A stretch of DNA of 64,000 nt from Zingiber officinale (Eukaryota > Streptophyta > Magnoliopsida > Zingiberales > Zingiberaceae): the NCBI RefSeq assembly GCF_018446385.1, contig NC_055989.1:130909004-130973003 (forward strand), read 5' to 3'. Position 1 is the first letter of the stretch. Each line of letters opens with the position of its first letter. The position numbers and the translations under genes are program-made. This document shows, one piece after another, positions 1 through 10,697 of the stretch. The notes beneath the pieces are model-generated. The model searched no databases. It was not told where the DNA came from and saw only the letters and a program-made list of their open reading frames with translations.

Positions 1-55
1 CATGTCGTTCTTCAGAAGTTCTTCATGATTTTTTTCACTTCTCAACCCAACATCA

Positions 56-919
56 TCACACTTTTCTTGACTGTGTAGGAGGGGGATCTTCTTTAAACCA
101 TTTTGAAACAATACTATCAAGCTTTGCCCCCAAATGTTTGAACTCCTCACTCTGTGACTTGTGAATTTCAACATTTTTAGGTGGTCGAATTTCATTTTGT
201 TTGACAGGCTCTCTTACATTTATGGCTTGCACTTCTTGAATATCTGAGGGAAATTCCATCAAACTTTTGTTCGACCATTCATGGAGGTTCAATGTCACTT
301 GATCAATTAACGAATAAGCTTCATCTACACTTTTGTCCATAAAAGAACCTCCAGCTGATGAATCCAATAAAGTCTTGTCTGAGAAAGAAATTCCCCCATA
401 GAATACGTGCAAAATCAGCCATTTTTCAAAACCATGATGAGGGCACTGTCTTTGAAGGCTCTTGAATCTATCCCATGCTTCAAATAATGATTCTCCATAT
501 GCCTGAGAAAAATTTGTTATGCAATTTCTCATATACACCGTTCTACTTGGAGGGGAAAAATGATTCAGAAATTGCTTCTCCAATTGTTCCCAACTTGTGA
601 TGCTTTGAGGACAGAGAGAATATAGCCAAGTCCTTGCTTTATCCTTGATACTGAAAGGAAATGTCATCAATCGAACTGCATTTGCTGATACTCCTTCACA
701 TTTCACCAAATCACAAATCTCTAAAAATGTTTCAAGATGCAGATAAGGACTTTCTGATACTTCTCCTCCAAATTTGTGACCTTGTATCATGAAAATTATC
801 TCTGGGTCTAGTTGGAAACTTTCTACTTCAATTTGAGGTTGCACAATGGGAGATAAAAATCTTGCAGAAAAGGGTGTAGAAAAATTTCTCATGGTCCTGC
901 TTGACATGTTAGTGCTCAT
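56..919 (-). CDS. Athila-lineage Gag
   Basis: A 287-residue open frame that resembles the retrotransposon Gag domain of plant Athila elements. Recognisable stretches are the helical capsid core with 'FLEICDLVK', 'AVRLMTFPFSIKDKARTWLYS', 'SWEQLEKQFLNHF' and 'ESLFEAWDRFKSLQRQCPHHG'. In the family this protein forms the cytoplasmic virus-like particle that packages element RNA. It begins about 480 bp inside the LTR end, as expected for a leader plus gag. No zinc knuckle is seen in this part. This is a transposon gene, not a host gene. Confidence 0.8.
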   Translation of the reverse strand: MSTNMSSRTMRNFSTPFSARFLSPIVQPQIEVESFQLDPEIIFMIQGHKFGGEVSESPYLHLETFLEICDLVKCEGVSANAVRLMTFPFSIKDKARTWLYSLCPQSITSWEQLEKQFLNHFSPPSRTVYMRNCITNFSQAYGESLFEAWDRFKSLQRQCPHHGFEKWLILHVFYGGISFSDKTLLDSSAGGSFMDKSVDEAYSLIDQVTLNLHEWSNKSLMEFPSDIQEVQAINVREPVKQNEIRPPKNVEIHKSQSEEFKHLGAKLDSIVSKWFKEDPPPTQSRKV

Positions 920-1374
920 GGATATTCAAGAAGAAAAAGAAAATTATCAAGAATCAAAAACAAGAAATAAAATGCAATATGAAAAGCAAGAAAGCAAATG
1001 CAGAATTTAAATTGCAAGAAAGAAAGTGCATAATGAAAACAAGAAAGAAAAGATAAAAGAAAAAAGAAAGATGTCTAGAATAATTCATATGCTAAAAATT
1101 GCAAGATATGTTTACAAAAGAAAAGAAGAAAGAAACAAGATCAAAAGAGAAAATAGAGAAAAGTTAGATTAGAGTACTAGAAATCAAGAATGCAAAGTTA
1201 GAATTAGAATTAGAATTCCAACAAAAAGAGTTGTCAAGAATGTTATTCAAGAAAGGAAAAACTTACGAAAACAAAATTCTAACAATTAGTTATAACTATG
1301 CAAATCAAAAGAAAAAAAAAAGAAAAATTATGTTTAGTCTAACTCAATTGATAATTCCTAATGTTATAGCGCAG

Positions 1375-1392
1375 TCCCCGGCAACGGCGCCA
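1375..1392 (-). other. Primer-binding site, tRNA-Asp type (Athila element)
   Basis: The plus strand reads tccccggcaacggcgcca, which is the 3' end of plant tRNA-Asp including CCA. On the minus strand this is the complementary primer-binding site, a few bases inside the LTR end at 1399. tRNA-Asp priming is characteristic of Athila elements and agrees with the neighbouring gag. Confidence 0.85.
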
Positions 1393-1398
1393 AAAACT

Positions 1399-3008
1399 TG
1401 TTCGCTCTCCGCAAGTGTACGGAAACGTCGCAAGTAATATAAAAGATTATCGTATCCAAAGGGACTGGAATAAGCACTAGAAATGTCTCAATGCGAATTA
1501 GCTAAACAACTATCCAATCGTTTCAAAAGCAAAGTAAAGGTAAACAAATCTAATATTAAAGATCAACAAACAAGAGTTCAGTGTTTTGGGTTATGATAAA
1601 GGAAGATTCTAGGAGTTTCGGTTTCTTTGTAAGATTTCTTGAATGTAAATGGTTCACCAATTCTTATCCCTCAATTGCCAAACATGTAGAAAGTTGTCGA
1701 TTCCCTCTTGTAATAGACAACCGGCTAAGGACTGAGAAATGTATCTAAATAGGATTAATTAGACATGTATCTATGTTGTCCTTACACAGAAGTGCACCTA
1801 TTACTATGCCTTCCTCGGATATCAACGTAGAAGCCCACGACTCATTAATCTATCAAGATACAAGAAGCTAATCATAAAATCCATCCTACTCTCTTGAATA
1901 TCCCTATTTCCTCTTCAAGATTTTCTCTCAAACGTCCTTACACGGGCTTGCACCTATCACGTGGATCCCTCGGATGATCGAGTGAGAGTTTATCTTTACA
2001 AAGTCCATAAGAAATCCAAACAATCAATCAAGAATGAGAATTAAGCACAAATCACCATCAATCATTCAAGATCTAATTGATACAAGCAAGATAATGTCAT
2101 TGAAACAAGAAAATGGCAAATCCATAAGAGATTACATTAATCCATCATACAAATACTCCCTTAATCCTAGAACACAAGATCTACTCCATGAATCGAGGAA
2201 GAAAATCCGAAGAAATAGAGATTACAAGCATTCCTTGAATCCCCAATCCAAGAAAACAAGAAGAGGGGGAAAGAGAAAACTTATCTACGAAGAAGCCTTG
2301 TCTTCGGATCCAATCCTCGCACTGGAGTCGAAATCGTCGAGATCTCCCTTAGAATCGCCCAGAAATCCTCCCAAGAATGGGAGGAAACCACCAAATCTTG
2401 CTTTCTCCCAAAGGGGGAGAGATCCCCTTTCAAATCATGAAGGAGGATTTAAATAGAGGAGGGATTCGGGCGCCACACGGCCCCGTGACACGGCCGTGTG
2501 AGATTCACACGGCCATGTCCAGTTCCCTCTCTGCCAAAGCTGCACGGCCGTGTGACTCCACACGGCCAGGACCCCTCTGCTCTCTGAAAATGCTACACGG
2601 CCGTGTGGTCTCTGGAAGTCTCACACGGCAGTGTAGATCCACACGGCCATGTAAGGCTTCTGCCAAATCTTGACACGGCCGTGCGAGGTTCACACGACCA
2701 TGTCATCTTCCTCTTCTGTTGGTGCCAAACTCCACACGGCCCGAGCTCCATACCAGTGCAGGGCCATGTGAGGTACACGGCCTGGTGCTTTCTCCCTTTG
2801 TTTCCTCCAAGGCTTGCCCAAAGATGTAAATTCTTCACCAAATCGACTCCTGCGTACAGTAAATGCATAAAAAGCAGATCTCCGAACCAAAAGAGTAAAT
2901 ATGCTAAAAGGAAAGCTGGAAGTATAAAAATACATAGATCAAGCATGCTCAAAGTATGTAAATGTGCGTAAAAACATGCATAAAAGAGTATATAATCTAC
3001 GCACATCA
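1399..3008 (-). repeat. 5' LTR of the Athila element (about 1.61 kb)
   Basis: On the minus strand it starts TGATGTGCGTAG at 3008 and ends in CA at 1399-1400, six bases before the tRNA-Asp primer-binding site. Outside the LTR, interrupted reverse-transcriptase coding sequence of the older element resumes at once. The segment 2467-2790 carries a dense array of short palindromes (separate entry). Small open frames in it are not genes. Confidence 0.82.
2467..2790. repeat. Palindrome array (cacacggccgtgtg type) inside the Athila LTR
   Basis: At least six full or near copies of the dyad acacggccgtgt occur, including variants with ccatgt or cagtgt in the right arm, separated by unrelated 10-40 bp spacers. 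The spacing is irregular, so this is a family of dispersed palindromic words rather than a tandem satellite. Confidence 0.8.
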
Positions 3009-3347
3009 GTCATCGATAAACACAATAACAAACTGATCTAAATACCCCCTGAATACTCTGTTCATGAGGTCCATGAATGTAGCTGGAGCATTTGTCACGC
3101 CAAAAGGCATGACTACGAACTCGTAATGTCCGTATCTGGTCCTGAATGCTGTCTTCGGTATATCACCCTCCTTGACTCTGACTTGGTGATATCCTGATCT
3201 GAGGTCAATCTTAGAGAACACTGCTGCTCCCTTTAACTGGTCGAACAGGTCATCTATTCTGGGAAGAGGATACCTGTTCTTGATCGTGACCTGATTCAGT
3301 GCTCTGTAGTCTATGCATAGTCGCATGCTTCCATCCTTCTTCTTCAC
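3006..3347 (-). pseudogene. Reverse-transcriptase fragment (Ty3/gypsy, chromovirus)
   Basis: Typical Ty3/gypsy RT fingers and palm sequence: '[21 protein letters not shown]', '[15 protein letters not shown]' and '[15 protein letters not shown]', ending at the catalytic 'FIDD' block exactly where the Athila LTR begins. It belongs to the same element as the protease and gag frames to its right. It is a fossil, broken by insertion. Confidence 0.85.
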
Positions 3348-3365
3348 GAACAGTACAGGCGCTCC

Positions 3366-4388
3366 CTAGGGTGAGTGACTAGGGCGTATGAAGCCCTTGT
3401 CAAGCAGCTCCTGTAGTTGCTCATGAAGTTCCTTCAGTTCTGCTGGAGCCATGCGGTAAGGTGCTTTGGAAATAGGATTGGTGTCGGGGAAGAGCTCTAT
3501 CTCAAGTTCAATCTCCCTGACTGGTGCTAGGCCTGGTAACTCTTCAGGGAAGACTGCTGGGTAGTCACATACAACTCGGACCCCTGTTAGCTGTTGGTCC
3601 TTGTCCTGGCTGGTATTGACTACTTGTGCTAGGTACCCCGTACATCCCGAATCCATCAACTTCTGTGCCTTCATAGCTGAGAGAAATTTTCTGGCTTTTC
3701 TCTTTGGTTCTCCGATGTACTCGAACTGTGCTTCTGCTTCGGGTTGGAATACGACTTTCTGTTTACGGCACTCTATGGAAGCACCGTATCTGATCAGGAA
3801 GTCCATTCCAAGGATGACGTCGTAGTCAGTCATTTCCAGCAGGACCAGATCACAAAAGAGTTCCCGGTCTGCTATAATGACTGGCACTGCTCTGAGCCAG
3901 TGCGTTGATGCCATAACTTCTCCCGAAGGTAATGTTGTCAGAAACTGACCACTGAGTACCTCTGGGGGTATTTCTAATTTCTCAGAGAACATCCTGGCTA
4001 TATATGAATGGGTTGCCCCAGTATCAAATAGAACAGTAGCACTATACTGAAAAATGCTAATCTGACCTGTGACAACTGTCGAGGCATTTGCTACGTCCTC
4101 TCTGGTGAGCGAGTAGATCCTCGCATTCGCCATAGCTGGAGGGGCTTCTAATCTGCCCTGGCTGATAAGTGGACCTTCTAGAGCGGCCTGCATCTGATGT
4201 AACTGAGCTGGCTGGCCTGCATACTGGATGGCTGAGGAAGTTCGGGCACTGCTTGGCCATGTGCCCTTCTTGTCCACATTCAAAGCATCCTCGTGTGCCC
4301 TTGCGACAAACCCCTGGGTGGAATTTCCCGCAAGTGGCACACTTTGGATAACTGGGTCGCTTGCTAGATGGTCCTCCTTTTGAGTCAC
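3366..4388 (-). pseudogene. Aspartic protease and RT N-terminus (Ty3/gypsy, chromovirus)
   Basis: The retropepsin active site 'VLFDTGATHSYIA' is visible about 110 residues in, followed by the flap region and 'VILGMDFLIRYGA'. The connection into RT ends in 'LLDKGFIRPSHSP', the usual start of the gypsy RT domain. In the family the protease matures the polyprotein. The frame overlaps the gag zinc-knuckle region at its upstream end. It is part of a broken element. Confidence 0.83.
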
Positions 4389-5370
4389 TCCCTGATTTGC
4401 GCTTGCTGTTGGAGTTCCCTTTCCAGTTAGAGTTGTGGCCTTGCTGTTTTTTAGTGTGAGAGTTTCCTTGGCCCTTGGACTCTGAGGAGACTTGCCTCTG
4501 CTGCTTCATGCTGTTCTGGTAATGCTCTGTGGTCAAGGCACTGCTCACTAACTCCTCTGTAGTTTGTGGCCTATGTATGCCACCAGCCACGTTCACTGCT
4601 ATCTCTGGCCTCAGCATCTTGAGCATCAACCTGATCCGTTCCTTTTCTGTGCTGACTAGCTCTGGGCACAGACGAGCCAACCTGTTGAATTTCTTCACGG
4701 CTTCCTCAACTGATAGGTTGCCCTGACGAAACTCAGTAAACTCGTCATAGTGACGGTTTGTAACCCGCATATGAAAGAACTCCTCAAAGAATTCCTTCTC
4801 AAAGTCAGCCCATGTCATCTGGTTCACTGGGCGCTTCGTTCTGATTCTTTCCCACCACATGCGTGCGTCTCCTGTCAGGCAGAAGGAGGCACACTTCACC
4901 TTCTCGTGCTCCGGCCAGTCCAAAAGCTCCATCGTGCTCTCCAGTATTTTGAACCATGCTTGTGCATCTCATGGTTCACTAGTGCCTGAGAAGTTCTCTG
5001 GCTTGACTCGCTGCCACTGGATCAGATAGGCTTCCTTTCTTGGCTCAGCTGCTGAGACTGCTGGTGCTGGTACTGGTGCTGGTGTTGGCGCTGTAGGATG
5101 AGCTGGTGGAACCTCTAAGACTTCTGGAGTCGTCAGATTCGGTTCCGGGGTGACTGTGGGGGTACTCTGCTGATTAGCCTTTAAGGTGGCTATTTCCTGT
5201 TGCTGTTCAACTAGCTGCTGCTGTAACTGAGCCACTAATGCTATAAGGTCTGGAGGAGGCACTGAACTGCCTGCCTCTTGCTGGGGCTCAGTAGCTAGTG
5301 TCCTTCTAGCTGGGCGTCCTCGTGCCATTTCTAAAGACACAGAGAACATATGTATAACTAATACTATCAC
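4057..5370 (-). pseudogene. Gag region with CCHC zinc knuckle (chromovirus)
   Basis: Two adjacent open stretches (4969-5370 and 4057-4932) hold a Gag N-terminus beginning 'MARGRPARRTL' with a glutamine-rich coiled segment, and the capsid core with 'CLTGDARMWWERI' and 'FRQGNLSVEEAVKKFNRLARL'. A CCHC knuckle follows: 'CFECGQEGHMAKQC'. The order and motifs are those of plant chromovirus gag, which coats genomic RNA. The element is a fossil and is broken. Confidence 0.82.
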
Positions 5371-5535
5371 AGTTATATAATTACTGATATCATGTTCAAA
5401 GACTATCTCATACTAGCAGGAAGTAGGCATATAAACATGAACTGTAACTAGAAAGCAATAACAATAAGGAGAGTAGAGGTATTCTTACTTGGAAGCTGCA
5501 GGTACAATGCTGATGTGTGTGTAGGAAGTATGGAA

Positions 5536-5551
5536 CACTACTCTGATACCA
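5536..5551 (-). other. Primer-binding site, initiator tRNA-Met type (chromovirus)
   Basis: The minus strand reads tggtatcagagtagtg, three bases inside the LTR end. The first eleven bases match the tRNA-iMet complement used by most plant gypsy and copia elements. Confidence 0.85.
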
Positions 5552-5773
5552 CTCTGTAACGACCCAACTTCTACTACTAAGCTGTGAGCCGGATCGCTAC
5601 AATTATGCTAAACTATACTGTGCGGAAGCTGTACTAATTAAAATTTTTCTAACTATCATCCTTTCTGGGTTCTACATGTGCTAAGGTAGGTAAATGAACT
5701 ATTCATGACTTGTTTACCTTTCCCATGGTCAAAGAACTGAACCCAGACATTTTCTCGCTGATAACAGACCTCC

Positions 5774-6091
5774 CGATCGATCCATTGATCGATTGGAACA
5801 TCGGATCGATCCAGTGATCGATCCGGCCGGCTGCTGCACGCGGAGCCAGAGTTGGATCGATCCAGTGATCGATCCAGCACGCTACTGTGCTCGGGCAATA
5901 ATTTGGATCGATCGGCTGATCGATCCAGACTGGTCAATCGATCCAGTGATCGATCCCAGAGCTCTCTGTTCGCGACAGAGATTTCTGGATCGATCGGCTG
6001 ATCGATCCAAAAACCTACTGTTCGCGGAGCAATTTGCCCAATCGATCAGCTGATCGATTGGAACCCCCCAATCGATCCACCGATCGATTGG
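5774..6091. repeat. Palindrome array (gatcgatcc dyads) inside the chromovirus LTR
   Basis: Eight dyads of the form atcgat-N5 to N7-atcgat, usually ggatcgatccagtgatcgatcc or variants with caat/attg ends, occur in about 320 bp separated by 15-35 bp of unrelated sequence. They lie near the 3' end of the LTR in element orientation. Confidence 0.85.
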
Positions 6092-7697
6092 GGTTTCTGA
6101 TTTCTGCAGTTAAGCTCTGATTTCAGCACTGTTTCGTTCCTCAATCATATTACAAGTTCTAGAATGTCTAGCAATCACTCTACCACTGACAATTAACATT
6201 CTAACATCATAAAAGAAGTGTTCTAGCATAATCAAGTGCATGGTTAGTTAATTCATGGCAACTAACATACTAAAATGCAACATACTAAAACACTGAAAGG
6301 TTCAAATGTTTAAACCACTTGCTAGAGTTTCCTAAGATCTTTTATTCCAGTTCCATACACACACATCCTCATCTGCATTGACCTCCAGCCTCCGCTACTG
6401 GTCCACTTTTCCTTTACCTTTATCTGCAGTATAAGAAAAGTAGTATCTGTAAGCTAACAAGCTTAGTAAGAAACCATCTACCTCACAAAAACATGCGACG
6501 ATGCAATATGATTTTCAAAGCATGCTATTTGAAATAAACTGACTAGGCTAAACATATAAACATGGCATATGATCATACAAGCATAGCAATCAAGAACTGA
6601 ACATGAGCTATCATAATGTATAAGCAAGGAAGAGTTAAACTGAAGCTAAACTGGTACTGAATTCAAACTCAACTAACATAACTAATTTTGAGTTTTGAAA
6701 ACTAATACATAATAGGTGAAAATACTAAACATGTTGTTGGGCCCGGCAACTGTACTTGCTATGCGCGCATCCCTACTAGACCCGGGGTTGCAAGTCCCGA
6801 ATTTAGCAGGGTTGTCTAGGCTATCTGAACCTAGGGACGACTGTGGGAGTCCAACCCAATGGATATCTAATCCAGTACAGTGCCATTGAAAATAAAATAC
6901 TGATATCTATAGCTAACTGATATAACATGCTGTTTCTAGGTTATCTGAACCTAGAGCTAGGTTATCTGAACCTAGAGGCGACTGTGGGAGCCCACCCATT
7001 GGACCGTAGTCCCATAAAACTGAACTAAACTAATGTGCTGGTTTAAATGCCTCTAATGCATTTAACTGAGCTATTAAACATAACTGAGGTGGTATTTAGC
7101 TATACTAACATTTTACCGAACACTTGGTGTGCTCCAACTCTCTCCTCTAATAGGGAGATCACCTCTAGGCACCCGACAACGTCTAGAATCTCCAACTAAA
7201 GGAGAACAACGTGTCCGGCCCGTCTAGAGGTGTTCAACTAGATCCCTAATCCTCGAGGAGGGTTTAAACATACCCTATGTGCCGAAAAAACCTGTATATA
7301 GCTAAAACTAATGCGTAGGAAACCAAACGGAGCTATTATACCGCAGGTGAGGGGTTTCTTACCTCGTACGCTAAATTCCTTACAATTCTATTCGCTAGAA
7401 TTCCGGTGGAGATGACCTTCTCGACGACCCGCTCACGTCTTCGCGTTCCTCTCGCGGAGAAGAACCTCTTTCGTGTTGGAGTCGTCGCCGGAAGATGAGC
7501 CGAGAGCCCTTGGGGCTTGGGCGCCGAGAGGGGAGGAGGGAGAGGTGGCGTCGGCGTTGAGGGTTTGGAGAGGGAGGAGTTTGCCGAACCAAGCAAAATA
7601 AACCAAACCCACTTAAACCTTCTATTTATATTAAGTGGTAATTCCGGTCCAACTCTAATATAAATATGGATGTTTCTCCTTTCTCTCAGCACGGCCC

Positions 7698-7768
7698 TGC
7701 TGGGTTCACTGGTTACTAACATTATCCCTTAAACCATAGGTCTCGGGTTCAATTCCCGCTTAGGCCGT
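7698..7768 (+). other. tRNA-like block with a B-box inside the chromovirus LTR
   Basis: A T-arm-like sequence cgggttcaattcccg, matching the pol III B-box consensus GGTTCAANTCC, follows about 35 bp after gggttcactggttac, which weakly resembles a D-arm/A-box. A full cloverleaf cannot be drawn with confidence. It could be a degraded tRNA-derived SINE head or a chance similarity, and is not called as a tRNA gene. Confidence 0.4.
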
Positions 7769-7927
7769 TTTCGTTTATATTTATTTTTGCTACTTCCGCT
7801 ACTCGGAAAATTCCGGAAAAATATCTAAAAATTCCAGAAAAATCATACTATATTTCTAAAACAGTTTTGAGAATTTTCGGGCGTTACAGGTTGAGCTCAA
7901 AGCCCCCTCAACTTCAACAACAGGAAG

Positions 7928-8881
7928 TCATTCAGAAGGAGGTTGTGAGCTACCACTCGCTAAGGCTGGAGTCGCCTCGCTCTCTTGGGGATCTTCTTGG
8001 GAGCCAACCGGCTGCAGGCCACGGATCTGCAGCTCCTCTGTAGCACCTTCATTGATCGCGACATCCGCAAGCTTCACCTTGCCAGCCAAATGTGCATGTA
8101 GCATAACTTCGGCTGCAAAAGAGAAAGAAAATTCAGTTAGAATCAAAAGAAGAATTGAAGAAGTTGCATAACTAGGCTGGACGGAAGTCGGGTGCGGATC
8201 AGACTCAGGCTAAAAAATGTAGAGGGCGCCCTCTAACAGAAATTTGTGGATGTCATACTTCTGACCGGCCAGCATGAAAGTGGCATTGAGATAGTCTGAT
8301 CGTCTCTTGTACTGTTTCAAGGGAGGCCGAGGCACCACTTCGAGTTGCCAGTGGGTCGGGAAGTCTGGCCGCTCGGAAAGACGTACAAAAAAGAAATATT
8401 CCCTCCAATGCTTGTTGGAGGTCGGCATTTTGTCAAAGAAAATCAAGCCCACTCGGGCTTGGAAAAGGAAAGTCCCCGGCTCGAACAATTTTGGATAATA
8501 TAAATAGTGGAAGATCCGAGGGGTAAGAGGAATGTCGTGCAAGCGGAAAAGAACGACGACCCCGCACAGCAGCTGAAAGGAGTTCGACACTAACTAGTGA
8601 AGAGAGATGTGAAAGTATTTACAAACGGCGGGGAAAAAGGAATGAATGGGAAACCACAAACCAGCGGTAAATTGATCTCTAAAGAAGGTGAGACAGTCGG
8701 GCGACGGAGAATTTGGTCGATCGGAATGAGAGGGAAGAAAAACTTGATAATCAGGTGGAAACTCGAATGCGGCTGTCAAACTCTCAGCGTCGCCTGCATC
8801 AAACCAGGACTCAATATAGGTGTACCAGAGCCTAGGGATGCCGGTGGGAGGCTGTGAGGAACTCGCCATCACAAAAAGCAC
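7928..8881 (-). pseudogene. Antisense extra ORF resembling 'putative gypsy-type transposon' domain (PF04195-like)
   Basis: Open stretches at 8594-8881 and 8210-8590, with a short piece at 7928-8146, resemble the plant domain labelled 'putative gypsy type transposon'. Typical are 'SLTAAFEFPPDYQVFLPS' and 'IPLTPRIFHYLYYPK', then 'GLIFFDKMPTSNKHWREYFFF'. The function of this domain is unknown. It lies antisense to the LTR and polypurine tract of the same element, a layout described for the Tat lineage. It is a fossil. Confidence 0.62.
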
Positions 8882-9629
8882 AGTGAAAGGATGCGAAGGA
8901 GAAGACGACTAGCAGAGTATCCCCGAAACAGAAACGCCGAAAAACTTGAAGACAAAGTCGATTAGAAGGAAGCTTACTGGAAAAAAGGTTGTCAGAGGAG
9001 TAGGAAAAGAGGAGTATAGCCGGAGAACAGAGATGAAATCACCCAAAGAACAGAGATGAAGTCGTCGGAGCACAAAGGCGAGAGTGCGCAAAGGCAGCGA
9101 CAAACCCGGGTTCATAAACCTGGAGGTCGCCCCACCAGAGCCGTTCAATCTATGTCGCAGAAACTCAGGCCGAGATCTGACCGTTGAATTTGAACTGTCA
9201 AACATCACATCACCAGCGGATATCCGCCTATCACGTCAGGCGTGCGGCGGTAGTGGGCAGGACACGTGGCGCATCACCACGGGTCGACATTTAATGAAGG
9301 CATGGGGGCGCGTTTAGCCTTAATGCGAAGAGATTTGCACGATTTACCAGAAATATGGGTGACATAAGCTTGACTCGTGCTCTCCCAAAATAGCCCAAGA
9401 AAAGATTTCACAAGTATAAACTTTCATTGTGCCGATCGGATTGAAGGAGCAGACCTACGGTTGAACGACAAAATTCAACAGGATGACCGACAGAGAGCAG
9501 TCACGGAGTCGACCATTGCGGCACGTTATCCCGATTAGGAACCAAGGAGTGTAGCAGTCGATTGAGTGGCGAGCTTCATAGACAATTTTGTCCAGTCAGT
9601 CGGACTTGCAACCTCCTTTGACTAGACTT

Positions 9630-9641
9630 AAGGGGGAGGCA
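9630..9641 (+). other. Polypurine tract of the Tat-type element
   Basis: The sequence aagggggaggca lies immediately upstream of the LTR start TGTGATGCGG at 9642. This is the usual plus-strand primer position and fixes the orientation of the element. Confidence 0.7.
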
Positions 9642-10568
9642 TGTGATGCGGTGATGATGAGGGGTCCCGCCCCGCGACCACGATAGAGGTCAAAGTCAAG
9701 GCGGTTAACGCTCGGATATCCACGGCCGATCGGGCGAACCATGCCCCGACCAGAGGGAAAAGATTCCGATCTACTGCCCCATTCGATAAGGGGAGAAGAC
9801 AAACGACCGACGCTCAGAGGAGACGATGTGCAGAAGCCGAGTCGAGCGGCTACCCCGCTCTGCCAGACAGTAGAGCTTGATATGGGCAGAGTTCAACTTC
9901 GGCCGAGCGGCTACCCCGCTCGACCTGGCAACAGGTCTCGGCAGTGGCAAAGTGGACCTTCGGTCGAATGGACACACACTAAGGAATAGCGAGGTTCTGG
10001 CCGACCGGACGGGACACCATAGCGGCGAAATTTCGACCGAGCCACCAACTCGCTCGGCCTAGCAGTATGCTCCCTCTAATATCCATCGACATCCTTTTGG
10101 GAGTTGGTACCGCCGACACTGGGCATGGACCGCCAAAAGATCGTACGACGGAAGCTTCCACTATCACTTCAGAGATATGCTCGGCCCGTTAAGGTACTGT
10201 GTTAAGGACATTTTACTGACAAGGCTTTTCAAGGAAAACTTGGGGAAGCGTGCTCGCCTCGGGGATCATGCACATGCGCTACAGGAACTCTATATAAACG
10301 GGAGTCCAAGTATCGGCAGAGGTACGCGATACATGTGATATTCACTATTTATGCAACAGTCTTCTTATTGCTCCGCCTTATATTTCGTCATCAGTAACTG
10401 ACTTGAGCGTCGGAGGGACAGCGCCGGGGACCCCTTCCCTGGCTCGGCACTAACATCATCTGTGTTGCATGTTCGAGCGAAGTCTATATACAATCAGTGG
10501 TACAGTGACATCTCTAACTTTTCATCTATTCGACTTTCGGATAGGATCAACTACATAACTACATGACA
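9642..10568 (+). repeat. 3' LTR of the Tat-type element (right end uncertain)
   Basis: It starts TGTGATGCGG after the polypurine tract. A TATA box (ctatataaacggg) lies at 10290-10298, and a GC-rich R/U5 block (gcgtcggaggg...gcgccgggga) follows at about 10.4 kb, as in grass Tat-like elements. The right end is placed at ...catgaca (10568), which roughly mirrors the left end; 10555 is an alternative. Two gagcggctaccccgctc dyads lie at 9842-9925 with a degenerate third near 10.04 kb. Confidence 0.6.
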
Positions 10569-10656
10569 CCAATAAAAGCATATGACTTGGTAACACTAAA
10601 TAAAAGAAATATAAGGAGAGATAAAAAGAGTATATATATCTCCTTATGATAAAACG

Positions 10657-10697
<41 letters not shown>

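Larger units (their letters stand above)
1..3008 (-). mobile_element. Athila-type Ty3/gypsy element, 5' portion (LTR, PBS, gag); continues off the left edge
   Basis: Reading on the minus strand, an LTR (1399-3008) is followed by a primer-binding site for tRNA-Asp and then an Athila-like gag (919-56). The rest of the element lies to the left of the window. It is inserted inside the reverse-transcriptase region of another gypsy element, whose sequence resumes at 3009, so it is younger than its host. The first bases after the LTR (gtcat, 3009-3013) are the expected target-site duplication, but the partner copy is outside the window. Lineage is assigned from gag and PBS together. Only part of the element is visible, so its overall state cannot be judged. 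Confidence 0.85.
3009..7888 (-). mobile_element. Tekay-type chromovirus (Ty3/gypsy), 5' portion, interrupted by the Athila element
   Basis: On the minus strand the order is LTR (7888-5555), initiator-Met primer-binding site, gag with a zinc knuckle, protease and the start of reverse transcriptase. The RT is cut by the Athila LTR at 3008/3009, and everything downstream (rest of RT, RNase H, integrase, 3' LTR) is to the left of the window or absent. The element is broken, with several breaks in addition to the insertion. The long LTR, iMet primer site and gag type suggest the Tekay/Del chromovirus lineage; the chromodomain that would settle this is not in view. Confidence 0.85.
5555..7888 (-). 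repeat. 5' LTR of the chromovirus (about 2.33 kb)
   Basis: The plus strand begins TGTAACG at 5555 and ends CGTTACA at 7888, a perfect 7-bp terminal inverted pair with TG...CA ends. The primer-binding site adjoins the 5555 end. Inside are a palindrome array (5774-6091), two copies of a 'gttatctgaacctag' motif near 6.8-7.0 kb, and a tRNA-like block near 7.7 kb. Reading frames within it are chance. Confidence 0.88.
7889..10568 (+). mobile_element. Tat-type Ty3/gypsy remnant: antisense extra ORF, polypurine tract and 3' LTR
   Basis: A polypurine tract (9630-9641) directly precedes a plus-strand LTR with a TATA box, so the element runs on the plus strand and this is its 3' end. The upstream internal DNA carries an antisense reading region like the extra ORF that some Tat-lineage elements carry between pol and the 3' LTR. 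The left side is cut by the chromovirus LTR at 7888/7889. No gag or pol is left in the window. It is a broken fossil and the oldest of the three nested layers. Confidence 0.68.

Noticed and set aside
2505-3006. Several short frames with repeated Arg-Pro-Cys or Thr-Trp-Pro-Cys words
   Set aside because: They translate the palindrome array in the Athila LTR and are not genes.
5656-6053. Asp-Arg-Ser repeat frames, and similar ones at 53.8-54.3 kb and 63.4-63.9 kb
   Set aside because: Translations of gatcgatc/gatcggtc palindromes in LTRs; they look like repeat proteins only by chance.
5766-6095. Possible CRISPR-like array
   Set aside because: Repeats are short dyads with irregular spacing in a plant LTR; no array structure or cas genes, and the organism is a eukaryote.
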